Positions 14,604 to 26,155 of a stretch of DNA of 64,000 nucleotides are shown here, piece by piece (position 1 is the first letter of the stretch; each line of letters begins with the position of its first letter). The notes under the pieces were generated by a model that had not been told where the DNA came from, searched no databases, and saw only the letters and a list, made by a program, of their open reading frames with translations. Source of the stretch: Volutella citrinella (taxonomy: Eukaryota > Ascomycota > Sordariomycetes > Hypocreales > Nectriaceae); assembly GCA_034401135.1 (NCBI GenBank), contig JAWZSP010000003.1, positions 3,224,001-3,288,000 of the forward strand, given 5' to 3'. Made by a program: the position numbers and the translations under genes.

Positions 14604-15038
14604 CTGTCAAGACAGCTGTTAGGACATTTATATAGCTACAATGGTCATCCTGCCGTTGGCTGGCGTGGCATTCCGCTGGCCAAATTGCGGTTCTTGTCGA
14701 GGCAAATGTACGTAGTATTCATCGGCTATAAACGCACTCGGCTCATCAGTTTTGGAAGAAGAATATGGGAGGCTACTCATGTTACAAAGGAAGTGTCCAG
14801 CTCCGAAATGAAATTCAGTCACTGGCATGTTTGGAGAGAGAAGCAGGGAATGGTTTGCAAAAATATTTTATTTTGCGCATTATCATCTTCAAGATTTTCA
14901 TTTGCTGAGATAATCTACATCCGGGAGACCACCGCAATGCAAGACTGTAAGGTACATGAGCCGGTTGGATGGCCAGCTCTGGAAGATGTAAATCTAGCTT
15001 GTGGCTGAGGCTAGAGGAGGTAGGAGGATGCAAGGAGT
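14604..15038. other. Convergent intergenic, J-protein / porin
   Basis: The 435 bases lie between two stop codons of converging genes. They are AT-richer than the surroundings, as expected for 3' untranslated DNA. No gene is seen. Confidence 0.55.
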
Positions 15039-16514
15039 TTAACCCTCGAAGGTGAAGCTGGCGCCCAGCTTGTGGGTGGCCTGGTCGAGCTTCTGGGTAT
15101 CGAAGGAGCCACCGAGACCCAGGGTAACACCCTCGCGGAGGAGGACGTTGTAGGCGAGGGCAGCGATACCGCGGTCGTTGATCTTGACCTGTAGGTTGAA
15201 AAAACGTTAGAACCACGCCGTCTTGGACAGAAATAAATGTGTGATGCAGAATGAGTACGAACCTTGGTGAAGGAGACGGGGTCGATGCGGTACTTGCTGG
15301 CAACCTCAAGGCCGACAGTGTTGCCGGTCTTGGAGTTCCAGGTAGCCTTGGCACCAGCCTCGACCTGGCTGTTGACCTTGTGGTAGTAGGAGGCAGCGAA
15401 GACGCTGAGGTTGTCGGAGGCAGTGATGGCAGCGCTGTACTGGGGAGCAGCGTAGCCGATGGCGGCAGAGTAGGCGGTCAGGGCAGCCTTGTTCACATCG
15501 TAGCCAGCGGAGGCACCAGCGAGGAAACCCTCGTGGCCAACAACGGCATCGACGTTGGCGACGGGGCCCTTGAGGAGGTCGAAGAAGGCACGGCCGTGGA
15601 AGCCGGGCTGCTTGAAGTGAAGGTTGAACTTGGCACCCTTGGCAGCGGTGGCGGGGAGGAAGTTGAAGAGACCCTCGAGCTTAAGGCCCTTGGCGAGGGT
15701 GTCGGCGACCTCGAGCTTGGTGTCGAGGGCGTTGGCGGTGTTCCAAGTCTGGGTGAGGGTCAGGCCTGTGCGAGAGTACAACATTAGCAGCTGTGCGAAG
15801 CCAGGTTGGAACGACACCGCAAAACCAAGTGGCCAGCCAGCGCGAGGGCCGAGGATTCGCGAAATGCCGACAGAGGGGCCATTTCGCTTCCTACGCCCTG
15901 GCTTGGGTGGCTTGGGTGGTTTGAGCGGTGGAGTAGGTGACGGTGACGGTGACAGAGAAGATGACGGTGAGGAGGAATCTGATGGTAGTGGTGGTGGTGA
16001 TGCCGTACCAGTAGGCTTGTCGGTGTATTTTCCCTCAATCTGTGAATGGCGGAGGCATGGTCAGCTCACAAGTCGAAAACGAGGCATTGACGCCCACGAG
16101 AGCCCGCAGAAGCTCGGAAACCCCTCACGGAGTATGTTCCGAGCACTGCAGGAGCTCGGCAGTGCAAGACGCGGGCTTAGGGATATACTCACGGCGGCAG
16201 AGGTGGCCTTCTCGTGGCTGGACTTGCCAGTGACCTTGAAGGCAACGCCGTTGGGGGCGGTGTCCTTGAACTCAAAGGTGGTGGCAGAGAGGTGGTAGAA
16301 ATCCTTGTTCAGGAGCTAGAGCGCGATGGAGTCAGCGAATTGAGTCTTTTCAGGGGCGCTCATGATGCGAGTCGGTGTTTTCGCACACAGCCGGGCCTTG
16401 AGCTAAGCGCCGCGCGACAAAAAGCTGCAACACCTGGAGAGCAGCGAAAATTGGCAAGAAGAAGCTTACATCGTTGGCCGGCTTGGCAATGTCGGAGAAG
16501 GCGGGGACAGACAT
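15039..16514 (-). CDS. POR1: Mitochondrial outer membrane porin (VDAC)
   Basis: Coding parts are complement(15039..15188, 15263..15765, 16009..16039, 16193..16315, 16470..16514), 283 residues, exactly the length typical of VDAC. It forms the voltage-gated beta-barrel channel of the mitochondrial outer membrane for metabolites such as ATP and ADP. The N-terminus MSVPAFSDIAKPAND is the amphipathic helix. Next come LLNKDFYHLS, IEGKYTDKPTG, LTLTQTWNTANALD, GLKLEGLFNFLP and KGAKFNLHFKQ. The end KLGASFTFEG matches the porin C-terminal strand. Exon 3 is only 31 bases. The 5'-most introns are long for this window (154, 153 and 243 bases); the last has the unusual donor GTTCGT. The 243-base intron is stop-free in frame (see findings). 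Identity is certain; the borders are supported by exact length and motif continuity. Confidence 0.96.
15766..16008 (-). other. Porin intron 3: stop-free, multiple of three
   Basis: This intron runs GTACGG to TCGCACAG on the minus strand, 243 bases. Read in the porin frame it has no stop codon and would encode 81 residues, Pro/Ser-rich then basic (SPSPTPPLKPPKPPK, GRRKR). The canonical porin sequence demands its removal, because IEGKYTDKPTG joins LTLTQTW. Retention would still give an open protein. Confidence 0.7.
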
Positions 16515-18636
16515 GATTGCGGTGGTTTGTGAGGCCTGGGGGGGTAGGATCTCGGGTTGTGATGAAGATGAAGATGATGAAGTAGAGAAAGAAGTTGGGT
16601 CAGCTGGCGCGGGTTTGGGGGGGAGAAAGCAAGGGCGGCCAGCAACGGGGCTACGGGAGTCGATGGAGAGTGGGCGAGCCAAGAGCCGGAGCCTGAGGAC
16701 CAGCGGGTGCCAGCAATTACCCCAAGCTGTCTGGGCGCCAGGCTACGCACCTCAGTGCTGCGTCCCACGTACGTCAATTGGTACAGGGGCTGCTGGTCAG
16801 TGGGCTACGTCCATCGGGCAACTTGTTGGGGCGGACAAACGCGGGAACCTGCCCAGACGCAGGGACCGCCGCGCTTGAACAGGTACACGAGACCTGCTTG
16901 GCCCCTGGGCTGAAGCGCCGGAGCCTGTACCAGGCAGGTGCCAATTCATGCAAGGCGGGGCGGGCGTTTTCCTGGGGCAGAGCTAAGGGAAACAGGCACA
17001 GGGTCGGCTGATCTCGGGCCGGGACTGCTGCCAGCAAAAAGAATTAATTACAGTGATGCACACACAGCAAAGACCACAGCGCCTCTGGGGTGCAGTGAAT
17101 GGCGCTAATTACTGGGCCAACCGTGACGCCAATGGCCAGCCGCCTACCTAGTCTCGCGACAGGCCCACGTGCAGCAGCAAATGGGCGAGCATGATGAGAG
17201 GGAAATTGGGCACATGGTGCCAGCATGACCTACGACAATGGGAGGGATACCTTCGAAGTAACCTCCTCGTTGGAGCCCAATCAAGGACACGCATCGTGTT
17301 GTTGCGGTGTTGTTCACGGCCGTCGAAAGGGCTGGAGTAGCCGGAGCACGATGCTTTTTGCAAGTTACGCAATGACCTGCAAGACCATTCTCGCCTCTCC
17401 TGCCCTCCCGGCTCCCAGCCAAGAGCAGCAACTCACCCTGACAGCAACGATGCTGTTCCTCCAGCGTGGGGTAATGACTATTAGTACCTAGGTATGTACT
17501 CGATCTGCAGAAGTGGTGCTGTGCCGGCCGCCGTGGTACCACTTTCGTACCAACCTTTGACGAGAGCCATCCTTGGACTTGAAAAGACGTTTACCTAACC
17601 CCGCCAAGCGTGGAAATGGACTCACACCGCAAAGTCTTGAGCATGGACTGACGCGGAAACGGCCGTCATCACACCAGCCCGTTGGCCAAAAGGGCATTGC
17701 GCTGCTTGGTCGAACACACCACAGTTCCCGATCCCGATGCAATGCCAGGACTTGTCGCAATATGCCGGCCCTCTCTTAATGCAAACTATGCGACTACGGG
17801 AGGTCATGAGCGGCCCCGGCCACACTCCCCACCATGGGGATCGCATCAACTCTACTACTTAGACCTTGGGTCAAGGGTCTCAGCTCCCGCCCCTCCTCAC
17901 CATTTGCATGAACTCTCGCAAATGACGCTAAAACAGCACGCAACGCTCGTGACACTCTCGCCCTTCCACCCGAAACACAGAGCCCGCCCAGGCTGCTCTA
18001 ACGTCCGCCCTCCCCCTCCCCAAGGCCATTAGATGTTCTGTATTGGTTGGGTAATTGAGGAGCTCAGTCCACGCAACCTCAACTTAGAGCCTCAGCTCAC
18101 CTACCCAAGTTAGTAGTTTCGTACAGCTCCTGAACCCGAGATTTTCTCATCAACTGCCCACGTCGGGTCGTCATTTAGTTCTCATTGGCCCCCAGTGTTG
18201 CATCGGGCCAAGGTGCCTGGCCTGCTAACGTGACCATGCCGGGATCGATGAGAGCCGTGTGAACTTGACCATTGCATAGCCGCACAGACATGGATTCAAT
18301 GTCGACATGGATGCATGTTTCTTAATCCAATGACATCTCACAGAAGGTTCCACATAAGCTGGTAATACGCAACCTGCAGCACAAGGTTCACAAACAATCG
18401 CTCAATCTTGGGCCTGGGTTAAGGGTTTTGGGTCCCGATCCTGAATCAATCTAGATTGCTACATATTCTCTGCCAAATATTTTTCATTCCATCATCATCA
18501 GTTCTTCTAAGCGGTTGCCCATGACTCCTAGATCCAGGAAATCAACGCCACACATGCTTTTATCAAACCGGCAGGTATCCCAAGCGAAAGTATTCCATAC
18601 AGGAGGAAACCAATGCATGCCATACGAGTTGTTGCT
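16515..18636. other. Intergenic, porin promoter to asparagine synthetase 3' end
   Basis: About 2.1 kb. The left end is the porin promoter and leader, with a CT-rich stretch on the porin-sense strand near 16550-16640. The remainder shows only short open frames without domains. No gene or RNA is recognised. Confidence 0.5.
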
Positions 18637-21082
18637 TTAGACGGCGGACTCGTACTTGTCCTGGTGGATCGAGATTGCTCTGTATTATCGTGTCAGTATT
18701 CATTCCGCGGCGTCTAAGTAGGTTGTTTGTAGCTGTTGGCAAAACTCACCGGCCACTGGGATCGGTCTGCTTGGACCATGTAGGTGTCCAGCGCTCAACA
18801 GTGGAGGCGGCATGGGGAGGGTAGTGCTCGTCGAACATGGTACGGTACCAGTAGCTGTAGTAGAAACCGTCAGTAAACCAGGGCATGGCGCTTGGTCATG
18901 ATATCAAGACTCACGCCTCCTTGGTGTCAGGAATGTCGCTGCCCCATTCAGGCTTGGGGTTCTTCATCATCTCATCGGTCACGTGAAGCTCGGCGTTGTC
19001 CTTGAGGGCATCAATCCATCCGTAGCCGACACCGTCAGAGAACTGCTCCTTCTGTCGGTACAGGATCGACTCGGGGAGGTAAGGCTGGGCGCCGGGCTCG
19101 TCGGAGGTGTCGAAAGCCTTGCGAAGGATGTACTTCTCAAGACGCTCCTTGGTGATCATCTTGTCCTGGGGATCGATGTTCATGGACGTCTCTAGGAACT
19201 GTACACAGAGAGGTTAGTCGGTCAATGGGCACAGCGTTCAGTAGCGTAGAGTACAAACCTCCTTGTCCAGGAACGGCACACGGGCTTCGAGACCCCAGGC
19301 CGAGGTCGACTTGTTGGCACGGAGGCAGTCAGCCAAGTGCAGGTTCTTGACACGGCGGACAGTCTCCTCGTGGAAAGCCTCCCTGCTGGGGGCGGCGTGG
19401 AAGTAGAGGTAGCCACCGAAGATCTCGTCGCTGCCCTCGCCGCTGAGGACCATCTTGACACCCATGGCCTTGATCTTTCGTGAAAGCAGGTACATGGGGG
19501 TCGAGGCTCGGATAGTGGTGACATCGTAGGTTTCGAGGTGGTAGATGACATCCGAGAGAGCGTTGAGTCCGTCCTCGATGGTGAAGGTCATGACGTGGTG
19601 GCGAGTGCCGAGGAACTTGGCCACCTCGAGAGCGGCCTTGTTGTCGGGGGAGCCGGGGAGGCCGATGGAGAAGGAGTTGAGCTGGGGAAGGTAGGTGACA
19701 GTATCGACGTGGCCGTCAGAGTCAATACCAACGAGGCCCTCGCCGGTGTCGGCGTTCTCGGTGGGCTCAACGCCGCCGTTGGCCTCGAGGGCCTTCTTCC
19801 TCTGGCGGAGAGTCTCGCGCTGGGCAATGGAAGCGACGAGACTAGAGTCGAGACCACCGGAAAGGAGCACTCCATAGGGAACCTCGGCCATCAGGCGCTT
19901 GCGGACGGCCTTCTCGAACGACTCGCGGAGGACCTTGTAGTCAACAGGAGCAGAGGGCACCTTGGTAGGGTCCCACCAAGAAGGCTGGAAGTAGCGGGTG
20001 GTCTCGCCCGTCTTGGAGTCATAGACGTGGCCAGGGGGGAACGCAACGATCTTGTCGCAGACGGTGTGCAGGCACTTGAGCTCAGAGGCGAAGTAGACGG
20101 TTCCAGGCTCAGTGGAGGACCAACCCTGGTAGAGGGTGGTGACACCGATCGGGTCGCGGGCGGCAATGGTTCGGTCCTGCTTCTTGTCGTAGAGCACAAA
20201 GGAGAACATGCCGTCGAGGTGCTTGGGGGCGTCGATGTCATACTCCATGTACTGCAGAGAGATATCGTGAGCCAATGGTTTTTCTTGGGGAGCTTTAGTC
20301 ACATTGAGGTCTACTTACCAGAGGGATGACAACCTCACAGTCGGAGGTGGTCTTGAAGTGATACGACTCGTGGAGGTCCTTTCGGATCAGACGGTGGTTG
20401 TAGATCTCACCGTTGACGGCAAGGATGATAGAATCATCGGCGTTGGTCAAGGGCTGGGCGCCAGACTCTGCGAAAGATTGTTAGGCGACGGGGCGTGCGA
20501 GGATCGGCGCAAGTAGTTGTCGCTTACCGACGCCGACAATGCTGAGGCGCTCATGGCAGAGGACTAGGCAATGGGTCAGTGAACCGTTCAGGCCCGGTCT
20601 GAGAGTCAATTGACCTACTGGTGTGGTTGGAGATGATGCTTCCACCTGGACATGCGACTCAGTACTTGCGCACAATTATGGAGGGGCATCTGCCCAGCGA
20701 ATCGTGACAACTTACTCCAATCGGGGCCACGGTGACGGATCCTGCAACAGCAATGTCAGAGTCTGGGTCGCAAGCCAGATTTGAACCCGGGGATGGAGTC
20801 TTACTGCTTAGCCAGACGAAGGGCCGTCGGCTTGAACTTCTGGACGTCGGGATGACTTGAATGCGCAGTCAGTCAGATTTGCTCCCTCGTCGCGGGGTGT
20901 GGGCGGCTGGCTGGTGGGCTGCTGGCGGACGAGGACCATGGTGGCGGGGTGGTCTGCCCCTCCAAACAGGCAAAAAAACGACGGCAGGCACTGGATGTTA
21001 CCTGGGCCCGCAGCTGGACACAAGACAGGGCCCTCCCACATGAGGCATGAACTCACCGATGGCAAGCGAAAATTCCACACAT
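18637..21082 (-). CDS. ASN1: Asparagine synthetase (glutamine-hydrolysing)
   Basis: Coding parts are complement(18637..18679, 18750..18854, 18915..19198, 19259..20251, 20319..20467, 20528..20563, 20619..20645, 20716..20741, 20805..20855, 21057..21082), 579 residues. The enzyme makes Asn from Asp, Gln and ATP in the cytosol. Cys2 (MCGIF) is the glutaminase nucleophile after Met removal. The class II amidotransferase part shows [29 protein letters not shown] and [10 protein letters not shown]. The synthetase part shows the ATP pyrophosphatase loop [12 protein letters not shown] near 235, [12 protein letters not shown] and ARVPFLDKE. All ten exons join in phase and give the standard length. Four consecutive exons are only 26, 27, 36 and 51 bases, and the first is 26. 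The exon 7 donor is GTTTGT. Two TGACTC half sites lie upstream (listed separately). Confidence 0.96.
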
Positions 21083-22659
21083 GATTGCACGCGACGCGCG
21101 GGTGAGGGTATCCGGAGGAGAGAGGAGCGGCTTTGGGGGCAGGAACAAATGTTAGAGTAGGGGAAAATGGAGGAAAGGGAAACCGCGGCAGCTAGGTGTG
21201 ACTTGTAAGGGAAAAAAGAGGAGTCATCCATCAAAACTCCACTGGCGAGCGAGCGTGGACCGGCCGGCACAAGGCGAGAAGCAAAAAAAAATAGGGTCTG
21301 CTGCCCGTCTCCCACCCCCCCAAGTCTAATCAGTAGCTCGGCCACCAGCGGCTGCTTTTGGGTGTCAATTCCATTCTCGGACGGGTCTTTTTGCCGCCAC
21401 CGCTGATAACAGTCGTGTCCGGTGTCCGGGGCAGGTCCCCCATTGATCCCGTCGGTGTCATGACACACACGCTGTACTCAGCAGTGGCCGGGCGGGCGGT
21501 CCTGGCGGCGGGTGTACAGTAGCGCTGTGCTGTAGAGTCATGGCGGAGGGCGCATCCGTTGCCGACGTCGGATGATAATGGCTGCACCTCCATTGGACCA
21601 CCCAGCGGGCGCCCTACTGGAACACTGTACGTAGTGGGCACCGGCATTACTTCCATGTCTTGGGTCTTGGACATGGCAGCTCACTACCGGACAAGGGATG
21701 TTCTGTGCACATGCCCGATAAGAACAAACGCCGTGCGCATTGCAATCATGTCGTGCAAGGTGCAAGGGACAAGGGTAGATGGACAGGCGTACCGTCATAT
21801 TGTAAATCTAGACGTCCGATACTAGGCCAACGCTTCCGGCAACGGACAGACGCACCGAAAAGAGAATCAAGTTGCGTCCAGGGCCGGTTACAGTCTCAGG
21901 CGAGCTGCAACGCCCAATGCCTCCAATCCTCCATGGTCCATTTCGTACTCGCGTGCCAGTTACGGTAGCTTGGGGGCCTGGCCGGCAGCCGGAACCGCGA
22001 CGCGCGCCGGCTGTCCCACGCTGGAATCCTGGATGCCGTAGTCGGCGTCGTGGGGTGCGTCGCCGCCAAGTCAGTTGCGACAACGTCACCTGCTACGTCG
22101 CATCCATGATGCAGCTTCAGCCGCCAGAACGTGGGGACTCGACAGAGCCGACAGGTTGCTGATGAGCCATTACTATTGCTTAGCCAACAACATTGAGAAG
22201 TGGTGCCCGTGTTGTGGCTTGTTGGCTGCACATGAGGTTGGGGAACGGCGTGGATGGTGCCCACGCCGTATCGAAATCAAGAATCGTATAACACACCGCC
22301 TTGACATCTCGAAATTCAAGCAAATCAGCGCATAGATGGAGGTACTTGGATGCTCATTTGAATTTCCTAAGTTCTCGCCTATTTGTCTTGTCGACAACAC
22401 CCTATGCTGGATGGTTCGCACTCTACGCCGACGACGAAATCGAGATCCGCCCGCCCTTTGCCAGCGCTACCATATCGTTCATGGTCGTAGATCCTCGTCT
22501 CGTGCAGCTTTCAGGCCCCCGTACCTCCAGTCGCAATATCAAATAGAGGAATTTTTCACCCTTGGTATTCCTAATAACGCCAGTTGCCAGACATTTGTAT
22601 CAAAGTTGTCATCCTCGCCCAGACCCCCTCGGGCGAGCCGTCATTCATCGGCCTGCTTC
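21083..22659. other. Intergenic, asparagine synthetase promoter to UBC9 3' end
   Basis: About 1.6 kb. The left part is the asparagine synthetase promoter, read leftward. Short frames in both strands have no recognisable content. An A run of nine lies near 21282-21290. Confidence 0.5.
21221..21540 (-). promoter_or_regulatory. Two TGACTC half sites upstream of asparagine synthetase
   Basis: TGACTC is read on the minus strand at 21226-21221 and 21540-21535, about 140 and 455 bases before the start codon. TGACTCA is the Gcn4/CPC-1 bZIP site of general amino-acid (cross-pathway) control, which is known to induce asparagine synthetase in fungi. Each match is six of seven bases. Function is inferred. 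Confidence 0.35.
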
Positions 22660-23297
22660 TCACGGAGCAGGGTTGTCGCGAACCACGCGGCGAATCCGCT
22701 TCTCGTACTCAACGCGGTCTCGCTTGAACAGGTTGTACGCCTCGGCCTGAGCGGGGGATTCGGGGTTCGGGTCGTTCAGGAGGTCCTGGATGCCCAGCAG
22801 AATCTGCTTCACCGTGATGGCGGGCTTCCACGCCTCCTCCTCATTCAGGATCGAGAGGCATACAGTGCCAGATGGGTAGACGTTCGGGTGGAACAGTGGG
22901 GGGACGAATTTGCCTGGAAACCGGTCAGTCTCGTTTATAGCTTCGGGGAGTGGCTTGGTGCTCACACTTGGGGGGCTTCGTGGGGTACTCTGTGATTCAC
23001 GGTCAGCGCCAGTCGTCCAATACACGTCATCGTGGACGGCTTACCATCGGGGAAAGCGATCGTCAGCTTGAAGAGACCCCCCTCCCAAATCGTCTTGTCC
23101 TTGCCAGGAATACCGCACTCCCAGTTCTTCACGTCCAGGACGCCCTCCTTGGTGCGTGCAGGCTTTGCATAGAAGCCAAAGGGGTGATCTCGTCGCCACT
23201 GCTTCCTACGCGAGGGTCAGTCCCGATATCTCCGCGCTCTAGGTAGAACGAACAAGCCTCACCTCTCTTCCTGTAAGCGGTTCTGGCAGAGAGCCAT
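22660..23297 (-). CDS. UBC9: SUMO-conjugating enzyme Ubc9
   Basis: Coding parts are complement(22660..22913, 22966..22989, 23045..23205, 23263..23297), 157 residues, the standard Ubc9 length. It is the only E2 for SUMO and transfers SUMO from Aos1-Uba2 to lysines in target proteins, mainly in the nucleus. The basic N-terminal helix ([13 protein letters not shown]), [21 protein letters not shown], the HPN motif at 82-84 and the catalytic Cys92 in [10 protein letters not shown] are present, as is the Ubc9-type loop [16 protein letters not shown]. All four exons join in phase; exon 3 is only 24 bases. The gene is divergent from PEX19 across about 1.4 kb. Confidence 0.97.
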
Positions 23298-24721
23298 GGC
23301 GGATAACTGTCGCGTGTGTGTTGTTGCGGGGTGGTTCGAAGCACCGATTTATCGGATCGTGTGGGTTGCGGGGAAGAGACGAGAATGAGCCCGTCTGGAG
23401 GCTTTTGCGATGGTTTGCGGTCGCTGGTTGAGCTGAGGAAAGTCCCGAGCGAGGCCAGATGTGATGATGGTGAAGCTGAAAAGGCGGTCCGAGTGGGTAC
23501 AGGCAGCGCAAGGCAAGAGGTTTGCGCAGGCGCAACCCGAATGATGCATTTTCCGCCAACCCGGCCTGACTGGCCTAATCGGCATCTGAGCAGCGCCCCG
23601 TTTTACTTGAGCCGTGGCTGAGCCAACTAAAGGTACCTACATTGCGTTGAGGAATTCCTCAAACCTGGCATTTGTCAACCATTAATAATTACCTCCCTTC
23701 GCAGCTACCTACAGTTTTGGCAGCGAATCCAGCAGCTCTCAAAGGTAACGGGACAACAATGTCGTGGTCTGTCAAATCATCCGTCATTGCCTGGTGGTAC
23801 CATGCCCCACAGAGAATAGCGCGCCCTGGCGATCAAGGCTGGTGGACCAACTGAGGACGTGAGACTCATCAGTGCAAGAGGTTTGGCCCAGCGACAACGA
23901 CTATCTCGCTTCAAAATAGACTTAACTGATGTAGTTATCCTTTTCTGTTTTCAAACATTCGAGAGCCTTTCCCTTTCATCCAGGTGCGGCCTGATCGACT
24001 TAGGGGGAGCTAGACCCGGCTGCAGCAAGGTAAGGTACCAAACCTTGGGCTGTCAACGATGGTCTAGCATGTTCTATAGAGTCCAGTGGGCTTGGAATCA
24101 CAGACAAGGTACAGTGATACAAGGAAACCCAGCACATCGATATCGACGTTGGTTCTGGGCTCCATCGACGGCCGTTCGACATTCGATGAGTTGCTCGGCA
24201 TTCGTTTGGCTTCTAATACACTCTAAGGGTGCGCCACAGCCGATTTCCCCCGTTGGTCTGCCACAGCACAGAGCCCACCTGGGCACTGACAGGAGGGGCT
24301 GCCGTGGGCCGCTGGCGAGTGGGGGAAATGTCGTCCAAGGCACGGCAAGGTACCTGACCAGTCGAATTAGGCTCTCCTCCGCGACCGTGGATCTTGCCCC
24401 TCCGTCCCATCGCCTCGGCTCAGCCAGTTCCTTGTCCGTCCGTCTCGTAGACTTTGGGTGTCGCTGCCAGCCGCAAACCCCGACCGCAAACCACCCCGCA
24501 GGACCGCGACCTGATCGGAATACACAGTGTAGCTTTCTGTTGGCTCCTTCCATACATTTTGCGTCTGTCGGCGGGTTTTTATTCATCCCATCGACGTCAC
24601 GCACAAATCTCGGCATCTTGTGCCCCGCGGAGCGGTACACACCTTGCCTTGCGCCTGGCTTTCACGTGGAGTCGGACGAACAAGGTGAGCTGCCGACTCT
24701 CACGCGCCATCAGCGTACACA
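23298..24721. promoter_or_regulatory. Divergent promoter region UBC9 / PEX19
   Basis: The 1.4-kb region lies between two start codons. CCTCGG lies at 24413-24418 and CACGTG at 24663-24668 (TTTCACGTGGA), the latter 54 bases before the PEX19 ATG. Frames inside it, including a plus-strand frame of about 290 codons at 23859-24734, have no domain and run into the PEX19 start, so I do not call them. Confidence 0.45.
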
Positions 24722-26000
24722 ATGGACCCGGTAGCGACCACGTCGGGGGCGGCGAAGGAGGAGGAGACCAAGCCTGCCGTCACAGAAACTCCAGCTCCGG
24801 CTCCGGCTCCGGCTCCTCCTATCCCGGCTTCTTCAGCTCCCCCTCCGGCTCCCGTGGCAGAACCTACGGCCCCCTCGTCTTCCGCGGCCGATGCCGCGCC
24901 GGAAGTAGACGATGTACCTGATCCAGATGAAGATGACCTCGACGATTTAGACGGTATGCCTGGACTAGTCATGGTATCATTCACTTGCTGCCGCTAATGC
25001 CGTCCCAGATATGCTCGATGACTTCGCGGCTGTCAAGGTAGACACCAAGAAGCCTGCCGAGGTGGCCGCACAAGCCCAGTCCGGCTCCAAAGAGCAGTCA
25101 ACTCCTGGGCCGACGGGGGCGCCCGGTCCTGAACAAGCATCACTGGACGAGGATGCATTCTCAGAAGAGGAATTCGCCAAACAGCTCCAGGCCGGTATGG
25201 CGGATCTCCTGGGCCAGCTCGAGAAATCTGTGAGACTAGCTCTGCTTCTTCGCTACCTGAAGAACCTATGCGACTAACATGTGCACAGCCCGATATGCAG
25301 GCGGAGTTTGAGGACATATTCAAGCAGATCGCAGCCGCAGACGGCGCCGGCGATGACGCTATGCCCAGCAACTCATCGGCCGCCAAAGCCGCCCCCCAGG
25401 CCCCAGAGTCGTCCGAAGACGCCTCCTTCCAGGAGACGATTCGCCGCACCATGGAGCGTATGCAGGCGTCTGGCGACCAGGCCACTGCCGCCGCCGCTTC
25501 GGGCGGGGCCGACGACTTCATGAGCGAGATGCTGAAGCAGATGTCCTCGGGCGACCTTGGCGGACTCGGCGGGGACGGCAACGAGGAGGAATTCTCCAAG
25601 ATGCTCATGGGCATGATGGAGCAGCTCACCAACAAGGAGATCCTCTACGAGCCCATGAAGGAGCTTGACGACAAGTTCCCGGACTGGCTCGCCAAGAACC
25701 GTGACAAGACGCCCAAAGACGACCTAAAACGATACGAGGAGCAGCAGGGATTCGTGCGCGAGATCGTTGCCAAGTTTGAGGAGAAGTCCTACTCTGACAC
25801 AAACGCCGCCGACAGGGAGTTCATTGTGGATAAGATGCAAAAGGTATGTCTCATTCCTTCTTCCCTCTGGTGAGCATCGGGCGCTAACCGCAGCATTGCA
25901 GATGCAAGCAAAGGGGTCCCCGCCGTCTGATCTAGTCGGAGACATGGCAACCGCGCAGGAAGCCCTGAACCCAAACGACGAAGCGTGTAATCCCCAGTAG
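24722..26000 (+). CDS. PEX19: Peroxisomal membrane protein import receptor Pex19
   Basis: Coding parts are join(24722..24953, 25009..25229, 25289..25843, 25902..26000), 368 residues. Pex19 is the cytosolic chaperone that binds peroxisomal membrane proteins and docks on Pex3. The N-terminus is Pro/Ala-rich with a PAPAPAP repeat, followed by an acidic DDLDDLDDMLDDF segment, the Pex3-binding type motif. The C-terminal helical domain includes MMEQLTNKEILYEPMKEL, KFPDWL, YEEQQGFVREIVAKFE and MQAKGSPPSDL. The protein ends DEACNPQ, where CNPQ has the shape of a CaaX farnesylation box. All introns carry clear signals; intron 2 has CTAAC. It converges on the unknown gene at 26156 with 155 bases between. 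Identity is secure. Confidence 0.95.
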
Positions 26001-26155
26001 ATAGTACAAAAGCCTGGATAAAATCCGACCCTTTATTTACCCCGTTTCCCCCCAAGATGGTCCCTTGTGAAAGCCATGTGATGTGGTATCCCAAACGCCA
26101 GATCCATGCCCCCGTTCCGTAAACTCCGATAAGAAAGCAAATCTAGGCCAGTAAC

